Shown: positions 33,817 to 41,549 of the stretch, one piece after another
Layout: the number at the start of each line of letters is the position of its first letter
How positions within the stretch are numbered: the first letter of the stretch is position 1
Origin: UMGS1532 sp045542355
GTDB lineage: Bacteria; Bacillota; Clostridia; Oscillospirales; Acutalibacteraceae
Assembly: GCA_045542355.1 (NCBI GenBank)
Contig: JAZQKX010000017.1
Location: 40,015-104,014 of the forward strand
Reading direction: 5' to 3'
DNA length: 64,000 bases
The notes under the pieces: generated by a model
Seen by the model: the letters and a program-made list of their open reading frames with translations, nothing else
What the model was told of the DNA's origin: nothing
Databases searched by the model: none
Translations under genes and position numbers: made by a program

Positions 33817-34902
33817 TTACGAAAGGGTTGTACCGCTCTTGTTACCGGTGCGGGTGAGACAAACGTAGGTGCTACCTGGGTTGTAGTCAATCTCTTTTCC
33901 GTCGGAATCGGTTATGGTGAAAGAGGAACCTGCGCTTCCCTTAGACCAGTTGATTTCCATATATCCGCCGTTTGAAATATAGTATCCCTTGCCTGAACCA
34001 AGCTCGGTTTTTACATGGTAACCATCGGGAAAAGCATAGGTTTCAGAATAAAGCACCAGCACGTTTCCAACAGAAACACTCTTGCCGTTACCTGCATCAA
34101 TTTGCTTTGATTCACCGCGGTGTTTATCGTAAAGACCTGTTTTTTTATTGAATTTAAAGCTGACACCGTAGCTACCCGAGAAAGGAACATAAAGTTCGTT
34201 GCACTCTCCGCCTTGGGGAACGTACTTACTGTCTTCATCCAAAAAGTTCATCCACTCATCCTGCTTGGAATCCAGCTTTGCAACGCCTAAATTCTTAAGA
34301 CCCTTATAAAGTCTCTCTCCTGTTGTGAAAAGAGTATGCTCGGTTGCAAGACCGTTGCTTTCGCGATATGCGATACTGCTTCCTGCGAAGGAGGTGGAAC
34401 TGCTTCCACCTGTGTTCAAGTCAACCGATTTGATTCCAACCTCGGCAATGTGGGGTGTGCAATAGTCCTCGTCTCTACCTGCATGGACAAAACGAGCATT
34501 ATGACCTGCAGCGAGGTCAACAAAGGAATATCTTGCGGAACGAAGTGAACCGATTTTCTCAACATCGCGAATATCCTTATAGACTGCTAAAAGTCTTGTG
34601 ATACCGCCCTCAACGTATGCCTCATAAATAACATCCGCCTTAGAAAGACCACTCTGGACTCCCCAGGCTGTGGAGATATTATTAACCATGATTGCAACAG
34701 GCTGATTTTTAAGGGCATCCTTTTTAAGGTCCTCAACGCCTGTGAGAGGGTTTATTTCCAGTTCGTTTTCTACTTCGCTCTCTACCTCGGAAACTATAGC
34801 ACTGGCAACAGAGGATGTTGAGGAGGTATTACCTGACTTTCCGCAACCCGCAAGGGCAGCCACCAGACATACAATTAAAGTTATTGATAAAAATTTTTTC
34901 AT
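33817..34902 (-). CDS. DUF3048 lipoprotein (YerB-like)
   Basis: A 361-residue lipoprotein with signal and lipobox LAALAGC (Cys 20). The family core is recognised from INPLTGVED, QPVAIMVNNI, DVIYEAYVEGGITRLLAVY and GSLRSARYSFVDLA, and a C-terminal DUF3048 domain ends in the GSTYVCLTRTG segment. It resembles B. subtilis YerB; function unknown, extracytoplasmic. It has its own promoter and ends at a bidirectional terminator. Confidence 0.92.
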   Translation of the reverse strand: MKKFLSITLIVCLVAALAGCGKSGNTSSTSSVASAIVSEVESEVENELEINPLTGVEDLKKDALKNQPVAIMVNNISTAWGVQSGLSKADVIYEAYVEGGITRLLAVYKDIRDVEKIGSLRSARYSFVDLAAGHNARFVHAGRDEDYCTPHIAEVGIKSVDLNTGGSSSTSFAGSSIAYRESNGLATEHTLFTTGERLYKGLKNLGVAKLDSKQDEWMNFLDEDSKYVPQGGECNELYVPFSGSYGVSFKFNKKTGLYDKHRGESKQIDAGNGKSVSVGNVLVLYSETYAFPDGYHVKTELGSGKGYYISNGGYMEINWSKGSAGSSFTITDSDGKEIDYNPGSTYVCLTRTGNKSGTTLS

Positions 34903-34936
34903 GTATAATCAGACCTTTTCTTTTAATTTCCCTATA

Positions 34937-34965
34937 ATTATACATTATTTTACAAGCTTTTTCAA
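34937..34965 (-). promoter_or_regulatory. Promoter of the DUF3048 gene
   Basis: Minus strand TTGAAA (34965-34960), 17-base spacer, TATAAT (34942-34937). Confidence 0.82.
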
Positions 34966-35009
34966 TAGAGATTAAGAATATATTTTTGGCAATTAATTTA
35001 ACATCTTTT

Positions 35010-36461
35010 CTATGTTTCGGTTTGGGACGGCGAGGCTTCAAGGGTAAACCAAAACTCAACACCCTGAGGCTTATTCACAACACCGCAACGGGTTTCGTGC
35101 ATTGCTACTGCCGCTTTTACGATAGAAAGTCCCAATCCTACGCGGTCGCTCTCCCTCTTGTGGGAAGAATCGCCCCGATAAAAGCTTTCCCAGATTCTTT
35201 CCATTGCCTCGGGTGGCACAGCTTCGCCATCGTTGTAAACCCTTACCTTTATTTCACTATCTACATTCTCTGCCGTCACGGTAATCCTACCGCCCTTTGA
35301 CACATGGCTAAGAGCATTACTGAGGTAATTATTCAGTATCTTATCCACCTGAGTCATATCGGCAAATACAAACAAACCATCCTGCAAATCGGCTTCAATG
35401 GCTATGCCCTTCCCCACAGCCTTGACCTTTATTCTCTCTATCAAGGTTTTTATCTGCAGGGATAAATCATAACATTCTTTATTCAAGGGAATCTGCCCCG
35501 ATTCCATGCGACTGAGGTCAAGCAGACTCAACACCATGTCGTTCATTCGGGCGGATTCGTTTATTATAACATCCGCATAGCTATCCCTCTGGCTCTCGGA
35601 ATTAATGTTCAGCTTAAGTCCCTCTGCATAGCCACTGATAATAGAAATGGGGGTTTTCAGCTCATGGGAAACATTTGCCACAAAGCCCTTGCGCATTTTA
35701 TCCAACCGCCGTTCAGCCTCGATTTCCCCTTGCAACCTTTGATTCTTATCATTCAGGTCGCGGAGGGTGGTATCCAAGGTCTCCGACAGGGTATTGATAG
35801 CTCCTGCCAGTTGACCAATTTCGTCGGCGGAGTCTACCTGAAGTTTTCTTGAAAAATCAAGAGAAGCCATATCCACCGTTATCTCTTTCATCTGCCTTAT
35901 GGTACTGGAAATGCCGCGAGATAAGAACAACACCCATAAGAGGGCAAACAGCAGACAAACCACAGCTACCACCAACATAAATTCGTTAGCAACCGTGGCA
36001 CTGTTTTTAAGGATTGAAAGCTCCACAGTAAGTCTCAGGGTTTCTCCCCCCGACAAGTCATAATTAAGGGTCATTATATCTTCACCGCCCCTGCCCTTAT
36101 CGGTGGAAAAACCCGAGTCCTTTGAAAACTCAGGAGTATACCCAAAAGCATCTCGGTCGAAAGCGCCTTTATAATCCGCCACAGGTGAATCAAAACTGGA
36201 AAAAAGGGTGTTGCCGAAGCTATCTTCGATGCGCAACTTATAGCCACTGTCGGATATAACCTCCGACAGCTTTGTAGCACTATTTTCGGAATATAGGTCA
36301 ACCTCATCAATCAGAGAGGCTACACTCCTCATCTGCGTTTTTTCCTTATATACATAGTAATTAAAAATCAGGGCGCTGTTTGCCACCGCAAGTACCACAA
36401 CAAAGGCTGTGAATATTGCGGCAATTTTGAGAAACAGCTTGACCCACATTTTATTAAGCAT
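35010..36461 (-). CDS. Sensor histidine kinase
   Basis: A 483-residue sensor with two transmembrane helices (about 9-30 and 157-178) flanking an extracellular domain of about 125 residues, a HAMP region, a HisKA domain with phosphoacceptor His in VSHELKTPISIISGYAEGL (about 265), and an ATPase domain with NYLSNALSHVSKGG (N box) and VGLGLSIVKA. It follows its response regulator by 27 bases. The signal is unknown; nothing nearby obviously belongs to its regulon. Confidence 0.93.
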   Translation of the reverse strand: MLNKMWVKLFLKIAAIFTAFVVVLAVANSALIFNYYVYKEKTQMRSVASLIDEVDLYSENSATKLSEVISDSGYKLRIEDSFGNTLFSSFDSPVADYKGAFDRDAFGYTPEFSKDSGFSTDKGRGGEDIMTLNYDLSGGETLRLTVELSILKNSATVANEFMLVVAVVCLLFALLWVLFLSRGISSTIRQMKEITVDMASLDFSRKLQVDSADEIGQLAGAINTLSETLDTTLRDLNDKNQRLQGEIEAERRLDKMRKGFVANVSHELKTPISIISGYAEGLKLNINSESQRDSYADVIINESARMNDMVLSLLDLSRMESGQIPLNKECYDLSLQIKTLIERIKVKAVGKGIAIEADLQDGLFVFADMTQVDKILNNYLSNALSHVSKGGRITVTAENVDSEIKVRVYNDGEAVPPEAMERIWESFYRGDSSHKRESDRVGLGLSIVKAAVAMHETRCGVVNKPQGVEFWFTLEASPSQTET

Positions 36462-36488
36462 AAAACCTACCCCTCAAACCCAAAAGAA

Positions 36489-37157
36489 TTATAGCTCTAA
36501 CTTATACCCGGTTCCGTAGACGGTTTTCAGATGCGCTTCGCCAAACTCCCCAAGCTTTGTCCTGAGCCTTGCCACGTGGGAATCCACCGTGCGGGAGTTT
36601 CCATAAAAATCATAACCCCACACAGAGTCCAGCAACTGGTCGCGGGTGAACACCCTACCGCGGTTGTCCATAAGCACTGAGAGTATTTCATATTCCTTAA
36701 GGGTAAGGTCGAGAGGCTTTCCGTCGAGATACACTACGTAGGCGTCCTTATCAATCCGTATGCCTTTCTCGGCAATTTCCTCCCGCTCTTTTCCCCCGTA
36801 TAGCTTAATCAAAGCCTCTACCCTTTTCACAAGCACCGCAGGGGAAAAGGGCTTTGTTACGTATTCATCAGCACCCGCTTCAAAGCCTACAAGCTGGTCA
36901 AACTCCTCGCTTCGGGCGGTGAGAAGTATTATGGGCACGGTTGAGGTTTTGCGAATAATTCTGCAAACCTCCCAACCGTCGATTTCGGGCATCATAATAT
37001 CTATAATCATCAAGACGGTATCGGGGTTTTTCTCGTATAGTTCCACCGCTTCTCTGCCGTTTTCAGCCTCTATCACGCTGAAATTAGCCTTAGTGAGAAA
37101 ATCGCTTACCAATCTTCTGATTAAGGCTTCATCATCGGCAACTATTATCTTTTGCAT
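36489..37157 (-). CDS. OmpR/PhoB-family response regulator
   Basis: A 222-residue regulator with a receiver domain (acidic pair D8-D9, phosphoacceptor D53 in LMIIDIMMPEIDG, conserved Lys in YVTKPFSP) and a winged-helix DNA-binding domain (LTLKEYEILSVLMDNRGRVF, SRTVDSHVARLRTKLG). The start at 37157 follows AAGGGGGC; a 14-codon upstream extension lacks such a site. It forms an operon with the histidine kinase. Confidence 0.93.
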   Translation of the reverse strand: MQKIIVADDEALIRRLVSDFLTKANFSVIEAENGREAVELYEKNPDTVLMIIDIMMPEIDGWEVCRIIRKTSTVPIILLTARSEEFDQLVGFEAGADEYVTKPFSPAVLVKRVEALIKLYGGKEREEIAEKGIRIDKDAYVVYLDGKPLDLTLKEYEILSVLMDNRGRVFTRDQLLDSVWGYDFYGNSRTVDSHVARLRTKLGEFGEAHLKTVYGTGYKLEL

Positions 37158-37190
37158 ACCACTGCCCCCTTTTTTATACATTACAATATT

Positions 37191-37218
37191 ATTATACATT
37201 TTTTGTGGTGGTTTGCAA
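37191..37218 (-). promoter_or_regulatory. Promoter of the two-component operon
   Basis: Minus strand TTGCAA (37218-37213), 16-base spacer, TATAAT (37196-37191). Confidence 0.68.
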
Positions 37219-37274
37219 TATTTGTGAAAAAATTATTAACTGTATAGCTCTGTATATATAACTGGAAAGATAGC

Positions 37275-37308
37275 AAAAAGTCAATTCTCCTCATTTGGAA
37301 AATTGACT
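37275..37308 (-). terminator. Terminator of queT
   Basis: AGTCAATT (37279-37286) pairs with AATTGACT (37301-37308). On the minus strand T5 follows the hairpin. Confidence 0.75.
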
Positions 37309-37316
37309 CTTTTTAG

Positions 37317-37823
37317 TTAATCAAATATATTCTTATGTTTATTTAATGCAAAATATAGGGGTAATCCCAGACCGTAGCAAACAATCAGTTGACCGAGCCC
37401 TACCTCTAAAAATGAGATTACAAATCCACATATGGTGAAACCGTCAAGATAGAATATGGATATCTCCAGACCCACTAACAGAGCATTTACCAGCACGGGT
37501 GGTACGAGGCTGAGAAGCGGCGCACCAAAGGTTTTGATGTTCCTGAGCCAACGGGTCAAAATTGCGGCGATAAGTGTTGCGGCGGTGCCGAACAGTAAAT
37601 CCACAGGGTTAAAGGATGCCATATTTGAAATAAGACAACCAATCGTAAGCCCCGAAATGGCGGCAGGGGTGAATAATGGCAACACCGTCAGGGCTTCGGA
37701 AAAGCGGATCTGTACGGGTCCATAGGCAATTCCAAGACCCGCCGCGATGTAGGTCAGAACCGCATAGAGGGCGGCAATTACTCCTGCTGTGGTCAGGCTT
37801 TTTGCATTTGTTAGTTTTTTCAT
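37317..37823 (-). CDS. queT: QueT-type queuosine precursor transporter
   Basis: A 168-residue membrane protein with about five helices, the substrate-binding S component of an ECF transporter. The signature GPVQIRFSEALTVLPLFTP near residue 40 is characteristic of QueT. It imports queuosine precursors such as preQ1. The preQ1 riboswitch directly upstream supports this and would overlap the ribosome-binding site. No ECF energising genes are in the window, so shared components are expected elsewhere. Confidence 0.94.
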   Translation of the reverse strand: MKKLTNAKSLTTAGVIAALYAVLTYIAAGLGIAYGPVQIRFSEALTVLPLFTPAAISGLTIGCLISNMASFNPVDLLFGTAATLIAAILTRWLRNIKTFGAPLLSLVPPVLVNALLVGLEISIFYLDGFTICGFVISFLEVGLGQLIVCYGLGLPLYFALNKHKNIFD

Positions 37824-37833
37824 TTAGTTTTCA

Positions 37834-37876
37834 CTCCGTAGTTTTATTTTTTGTCAGGATGGTTTCGAACTGACAG
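37834..37876 (-). promoter_or_regulatory. preQ1 riboswitch (class I) upstream of queT
   Basis: The minus strand carries stem TGTCAG, loop TTCGAAACCATC and stem CTGACA, followed by an A-rich tail ending in AAAACTACGGAG. This matches the compact preQ1-I aptamer: a 5-6 bp stem, a loop beginning TTC with a CC near its end, and an A-rich tail that folds back on the stem. The loop CC can pair with the GG of the GGAG ribosome-binding site, so ligand binding should block queT translation. Confidence 0.82.
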
Positions 37877-37958
37877 GCACCGAGTGCCGATTAATGCCCG
37901 AGTGAGAATAGTGCTGAATCATATCAGATGCTCGCATCGGGACTAAATTATTAATATT

Positions 37959-38399
37959 TTAGATTCCGCAACTGCCCTCGCAATGCTCACAGTCGTGGTC
38001 GTCAAGTTTGCCGAGGATGGGTTCGTAGTCTATGCACTGACGGGTGTAGTAGTCGGCGAGAGCCGCTTTTATTGCTTGTTCAGCCAACACCGAGCAATGA
38101 ATTTTATGGGCAGGTAGACCTCCCAAAGCCTCAACAACAGCCTTATTGGAAAGGGCAACGGCTTCTTCCACAGTGTGACCCTTTACCATTTCGGTGGCAA
38201 TAGAACTGGTGGCAATAGCCGAAGCGCAACCGTAGGTTTTAAATTTACAATCGGTAATAACGCCGTTCTCTATTTTTAAATACATCTTCATTATATCTCC
38301 GCATTTGGCATTGCCTACCTCTCCAACACCGTTGGCATCGGCAATCTCACCCATGTTGCGAGGATTCATAAAATGGTCCATGACCTGTTCGGTATACAT
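37959..38399 (-). CDS. iscU: Fe-S cluster scaffold protein IscU/NifU
   Basis: A 146-residue scaffold with the three cluster cysteines in GNAKCGDIMKMY, YGCASAIATSS and HCSVLAEQAI. The C-terminal tail has an extra run of Cys and His (DCEHCEGSCGI), frequent in clostridial NifU-type proteins. It receives sulfur from the cysteine desulfurase encoded 17 bases upstream in the same operon. The 135-base gap downstream separates it from queT. Confidence 0.95.
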   Translation of the reverse strand: MYTEQVMDHFMNPRNMGEIADANGVGEVGNAKCGDIMKMYLKIENGVITDCKFKTYGCASAIATSSIATEMVKGHTVEEAVALSNKAVVEALGGLPAHKIHCSVLAEQAIKAALADYYTRQCIDYEPILGKLDDHDCEHCEGSCGI

Positions 38400-38416
38400 A
38401 AATCTATCTCCTAAAA

Positions 38417-39604
38417 TTAGTTTTGCTGTTCTTCTTTTTTAATACGCTCCCAAAGGGGGGACATAACTCTTAGTCTTTCCACTATAGGGGGAAGTACCGA
38501 AAGAATATACTCTGCGTCCTCACGGGTGGCATCCTCTCCAAAGGAAAGGCGGAGAGAACCGTGGGCTACCTCATGCTTAAGTCCTATGCTGAGAAGCACA
38601 TGGCTTGGGTCAAGGGAGCCTGAGGTACAAGCAGAGCCTGAGGAGGCGCAGATTCCCTTGGCATCAAGCATTAAAAGCAGGGACTCACCCTCTATGCCCT
38701 CAAAGCACATATTTACATTGGAAGGCAATCTCTTATCTCTGCTTCCATTGACACGGGAGCGCTCAATTTTAAGGGCTTCATCCATGAAGTAATCGCGGAT
38801 TTCGGAAAGTCTTTTTGCTCTCTCGTCAATAGTCTTGACAGCTCTTTCGATAGCCGCGCCGAGACCAACTATACCGGGTACGTTTTCAGTACCTGCTCTG
38901 CGGCCTCTTTCCTGAGCACCACCATCTACAAGATTGGGGAAGAAAACACCCCTGCGACAGTAAAGCGCACCCACACCCTTAGGTCCATGGAATTTATGGG
39001 CTGACATGGAAAGTAAATCAATGTTTTCCAGGGCAACATCAATGGGCAGATTACCCACCGCCTGCACCGCGTCGGTGTGGAAAATGATTCCCTTTTCGCG
39101 ACAGATAGCGCCGATTTCGGAAATAGGCTGGATTGTGCCGATTTCGTTGTTGGCATACATAATAGTAACAAGGCCTGTGTCCACACGGATTGCCTCTTTC
39201 AGCTCATCAAGGCGAACAAGCCCGTCATCATGGACATCAAGGAGAGTTACTTCATAGCCGTCCTTTTTAAGAGCCTCTAAGGCATGAAGCACGGCATGGT
39301 GCTCAAACTTACTGGAGATAATGTGGTTCTTGCCCTTTTTCTTCATGGCTTTAGCCACGCCTTTTATCGCCCAGTTGTCGGATTCACTTCCGCCCGCAGT
39401 AAAGAATATTTCATTAGTTTTGGCATTTATAGCGTCAGCAACCTGTCCCCTTGCCTTTTCCACCGCCGCCTTTGATTTTCCCGCAAAGGAATAAAGGCTG
39501 GAGGGGTTGCCGTATTCGCCCTGTAAATAGGGCATCATTTCCTGCAACACCTCAGGGGCTAAGGCTGTGGTAGCAGAGTTGTCTGCATATACGAATTTTT
39601 TCAC
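38417..39604 (-). CDS. iscS: Cysteine desulfurase IscS/NifS
   Basis: A 395-residue PLP enzyme that takes sulfur from cysteine for Fe-S clusters and thiolated tRNA. The start YADNSATTALAPEVLQEM, the PLP lysine in SMSAHKFHGPKGVGALY near residue 200, and the mobile-loop cysteine in CASSGSACTSGSLDPSHVL near residue 325 are all present. It is the first gene of iscS-iscU and has a promoter with an embedded inverted repeat. Confidence 0.96.
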   Translation of the reverse strand: MKKFVYADNSATTALAPEVLQEMMPYLQGEYGNPSSLYSFAGKSKAAVEKARGQVADAINAKTNEIFFTAGGSESDNWAIKGVAKAMKKKGKNHIISSKFEHHAVLHALEALKKDGYEVTLLDVHDDGLVRLDELKEAIRVDTGLVTIMYANNEIGTIQPISEIGAICREKGIIFHTDAVQAVGNLPIDVALENIDLLSMSAHKFHGPKGVGALYCRRGVFFPNLVDGGAQERGRRAGTENVPGIVGLGAAIERAVKTIDERAKRLSEIRDYFMDEALKIERSRVNGSRDKRLPSNVNMCFEGIEGESLLLMLDAKGICASSGSACTSGSLDPSHVLLSIGLKHEVAHGSLRLSFGEDATREDAEYILSVLPPIVERLRVMSPLWERIKKEEQQN

Positions 39605-39646
39605 TTATTATACTTCCTATCCTAACTGAAAATATTTACCAACGCT

Positions 39647-39675
39647 ATTGTATACCATTTTAGTATACATTGCAA
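39647..39675 (-). promoter_or_regulatory. Promoter of iscS-iscU with embedded inverted repeat
   Basis: Minus strand TTGCAA (39675-39670), 17-base spacer, TACAAT (39652-39647). Two GTATAC copies (39650-39655 and 39663-39668) with a 7-base spacing lie between and over the boxes, the position of an operator. Confidence 0.72.
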
Positions 39676-39704
39676 TAGTTATTTACAAAAAAGTCTAAAA
39701 ATTT

Positions 39705-40154
39705 TTAAATGCCGAGAAATTTCTGGGTTTCTGCCACCGCCAAGCGGTCACATCTTTCGTTTTCGGGGTGACCCTCATGTCCCTTTACCCAATTAATCTG
39801 GAGCTGATGTTCTTCCAATAATGTTAGTAGTTTTTCCCAAAGGTCAGGATTTAATGCAGGTTTTTTATCCGCCTTGCGCCAACCGTTTTTCTGCCATGAT
39901 GCCGCCCATCCCTTGCCGATACCGTCGGCTACATATCGGCTGTCGGTGGTGAGCAGAATTTTGCAGGGCTCTTTCAGAGCCTCGATGCCTTTTATTACGG
40001 CGGTGAGTTCCATGCGGTTGTTGGTGGTATTCTCCTCGCCGCCCGAAAGCTCCTTTTCCACACCCCGAAAGCGGAGTATTGTACCCCAACCACCGGGACC
40101 GGGATTGCCCGAACAGGAGCCGTCTGTATACATTTCAACTGTTTTTAATTCCAT
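39705..40154 (-). CDS. rnhA: Ribonuclease HI
   Basis: A 149-residue enzyme that degrades RNA in RNA-DNA hybrids. The four catalytic acids are visible in MYTDGSCSGNPGPGGWG, NNRMELTAVI, LLTTDSRYVADGI and GHPENERCDRLA. GAGGAG precedes the ATG at 40154; the frame is open much further upstream but overlaps the DUF1624 gene. It is the last gene of the yifB-lexA unit. Confidence 0.95.
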   Translation of the reverse strand: MELKTVEMYTDGSCSGNPGPGGWGTILRFRGVEKELSGGEENTTNNRMELTAVIKGIEALKEPCKILLTTDSRYVADGIGKGWAASWQKNGWRKADKKPALNPDLWEKLLTLLEEHQLQINWVKGHEGHPENERCDRLAVAETQKFLGI

Positions 40155-40165
40155 ATTTCTACTCC

Positions 40166-40939
40166 TCAAAAAAGTGCGATTAGCCATTCTATCAAAAATA
40201 CTATACCGAAAATCACAGGCTGGTGCAGCATATAAACCGCCAACGCATGACGTCCTAAAAAGCCCAGTGGCGGAATGCGACTCGCAACCAAAAACTTCGG
40301 AAATTTGCCTCTTTCGTGGTATATCCCCAAAGCGGCGCCTAAGAGAAACATAAATATCCAAGGAAGAATCGGGAAATAATCCGCCGAATAAAATCCCCCC
40401 GAATGAAAACCCAAGAAAAACAGCGTGTCACCCGAATACATGGATGCAGGAATTTGCAACTGCAGACCCTCCACTCCTAAATAACCGTATTCTACATTAT
40501 AAAAAATTATAAACAACAGTAAAAATACAACTGCCATACAGATAGGATTCAGCCTTTTAAGTATCGGGTTGATGAGTGCTACCAACAGCATACCAACGCT
40601 TAAGAGGTGAAGCACTCCAAAATATATTTCGCTCCCCTCAAAGCCTAAATTAGCCATAAAAAGCGTGACGGCAGTAAGCACCACCGATACCGCGGCTAAT
40701 TTCAGTCCACGCTTGAGATTTGAGCGGGTTAGCTGACACATTGCTCCAGAGAGCCCTATAAAAAACATGGCAAAATAAGGCTCCGCGGGCATAAAGAAAT
40801 TCAGCAACGTCACACCCCAAGGGATACCTAAGTTATAGCCTATTGTATAAAACGCGTGGTAAAACACCATGCACAGCACGGCAAAGCCTCGCGCCTCGTC
40901 CAATGCATGATATCTTATCTTCTCTGTTGTTGTTTTCAT
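40166..40939 (-). CDS. DUF1624 membrane protein (HGSNAT-like acyltransferase family)
   Basis: A 257-residue protein with about seven or eight transmembrane helices. The start RYHALDEARGFAVLCMVFYHAF and the later LPWIFMFLLGAALG and LGRHALAVYMLHQP identify the DUF1624/heparan-alpha-glucosaminide N-acetyltransferase-like family. Substrate unknown. It starts 4 bases after lexA and ends 11 bases before rnhA, so it is inside the operon. Confidence 0.9.
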   Translation of the reverse strand: MKTTTEKIRYHALDEARGFAVLCMVFYHAFYTIGYNLGIPWGVTLLNFFMPAEPYFAMFFIGLSGAMCQLTRSNLKRGLKLAAVSVVLTAVTLFMANLGFEGSEIYFGVLHLLSVGMLLVALINPILKRLNPICMAVVFLLLFIIFYNVEYGYLGVEGLQLQIPASMYSGDTLFFLGFHSGGFYSADYFPILPWIFMFLLGAALGIYHERGKFPKFLVASRIPPLGFLGRHALAVYMLHQPVIFGIVFLIEWLIALF

Positions 40940-40943
40940 TAAA

Positions 40944-41537
40944 TCAATACCTTCTGTAGGTGGCGACCACCTTACCTAAAATTTGCAAATTTTCGGGGTA
41001 AATGGGAGAAAAGTCCTCATTTTCCGGATAGAGTACGGGTTTGCCCTTTTCTTTTCCAAGGCGCTTAACTGTGGCTTCCTCGTCGATAAGGGCAATTACT
41101 ATATCCCCATTCTCTACAATTCTGCTCTTGTCGGCGATAACCACATCTCCGTCTAAAATACCTGCATTTTTCATGCTGAGACCCACCACCCTGAGAGCGA
41201 AAAGGTCTTCTCTATCTCCCAATTCACTTGACATGGGGAGATATTCCTCAATCTGCTCCACGGCGAGAATGGGAACTCCTGCGGTTATTCTGCCAACCAC
41301 AGGCACACTAACCCCTTGTGTCACACCCTTAATTTTTATGGAGCGAGAATTTTTGGCATCCCTTTGGATTAGACCCATTTCCTCTAATTCCCCTAAGGTT
41401 TTATGCACCGTTGAGGTGGATTTTATGGAAAGAGAACGGCTTATTTCCCTTACACTGGGGGGAATCCCTGAGGATACTGTCTCTAAGAGATAGTTATACA
41501 CTGCCTGTTGACGAGGAGTTAAACTAATATCATTCAT
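40944..41537 (-). CDS. lexA: SOS repressor LexA
   Basis: A 197-residue LexA. The N-terminal winged helix (LTPRQQAVYNYLLE, PPSVREISRSL) is followed by the Ala-Gly cleavage site in VGRITAGVPILA, the catalytic Ser in VVGLSMKNAGILDGD, and the Lys in EEATVKRLGKE. It represses DNA-damage genes until RecA promotes self-cleavage. A perfect LexA box stands at the promoter of the operon, so it should be autoregulated together with yifB. Confidence 0.97.
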   Translation of the reverse strand: MNDISLTPRQQAVYNYLLETVSSGIPPSVREISRSLSIKSTSTVHKTLGELEEMGLIQRDAKNSRSIKIKGVTQGVSVPVVGRITAGVPILAVEQIEEYLPMSSELGDREDLFALRVVGLSMKNAGILDGDVVIADKSRIVENGDIVIALIDEEATVKRLGKEKGKPVLYPENEDFSPIYPENLQILGKVVATYRRY

Positions 41538-41549
41538 ATTCCCACCACC

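Noticed and set aside
39705..40361. Longer 218-codon version of RNase HI
   Set aside because: The extra 69 codons overlap the end of the DUF1624 gene, and GAGGAG marks the ATG at 40154.
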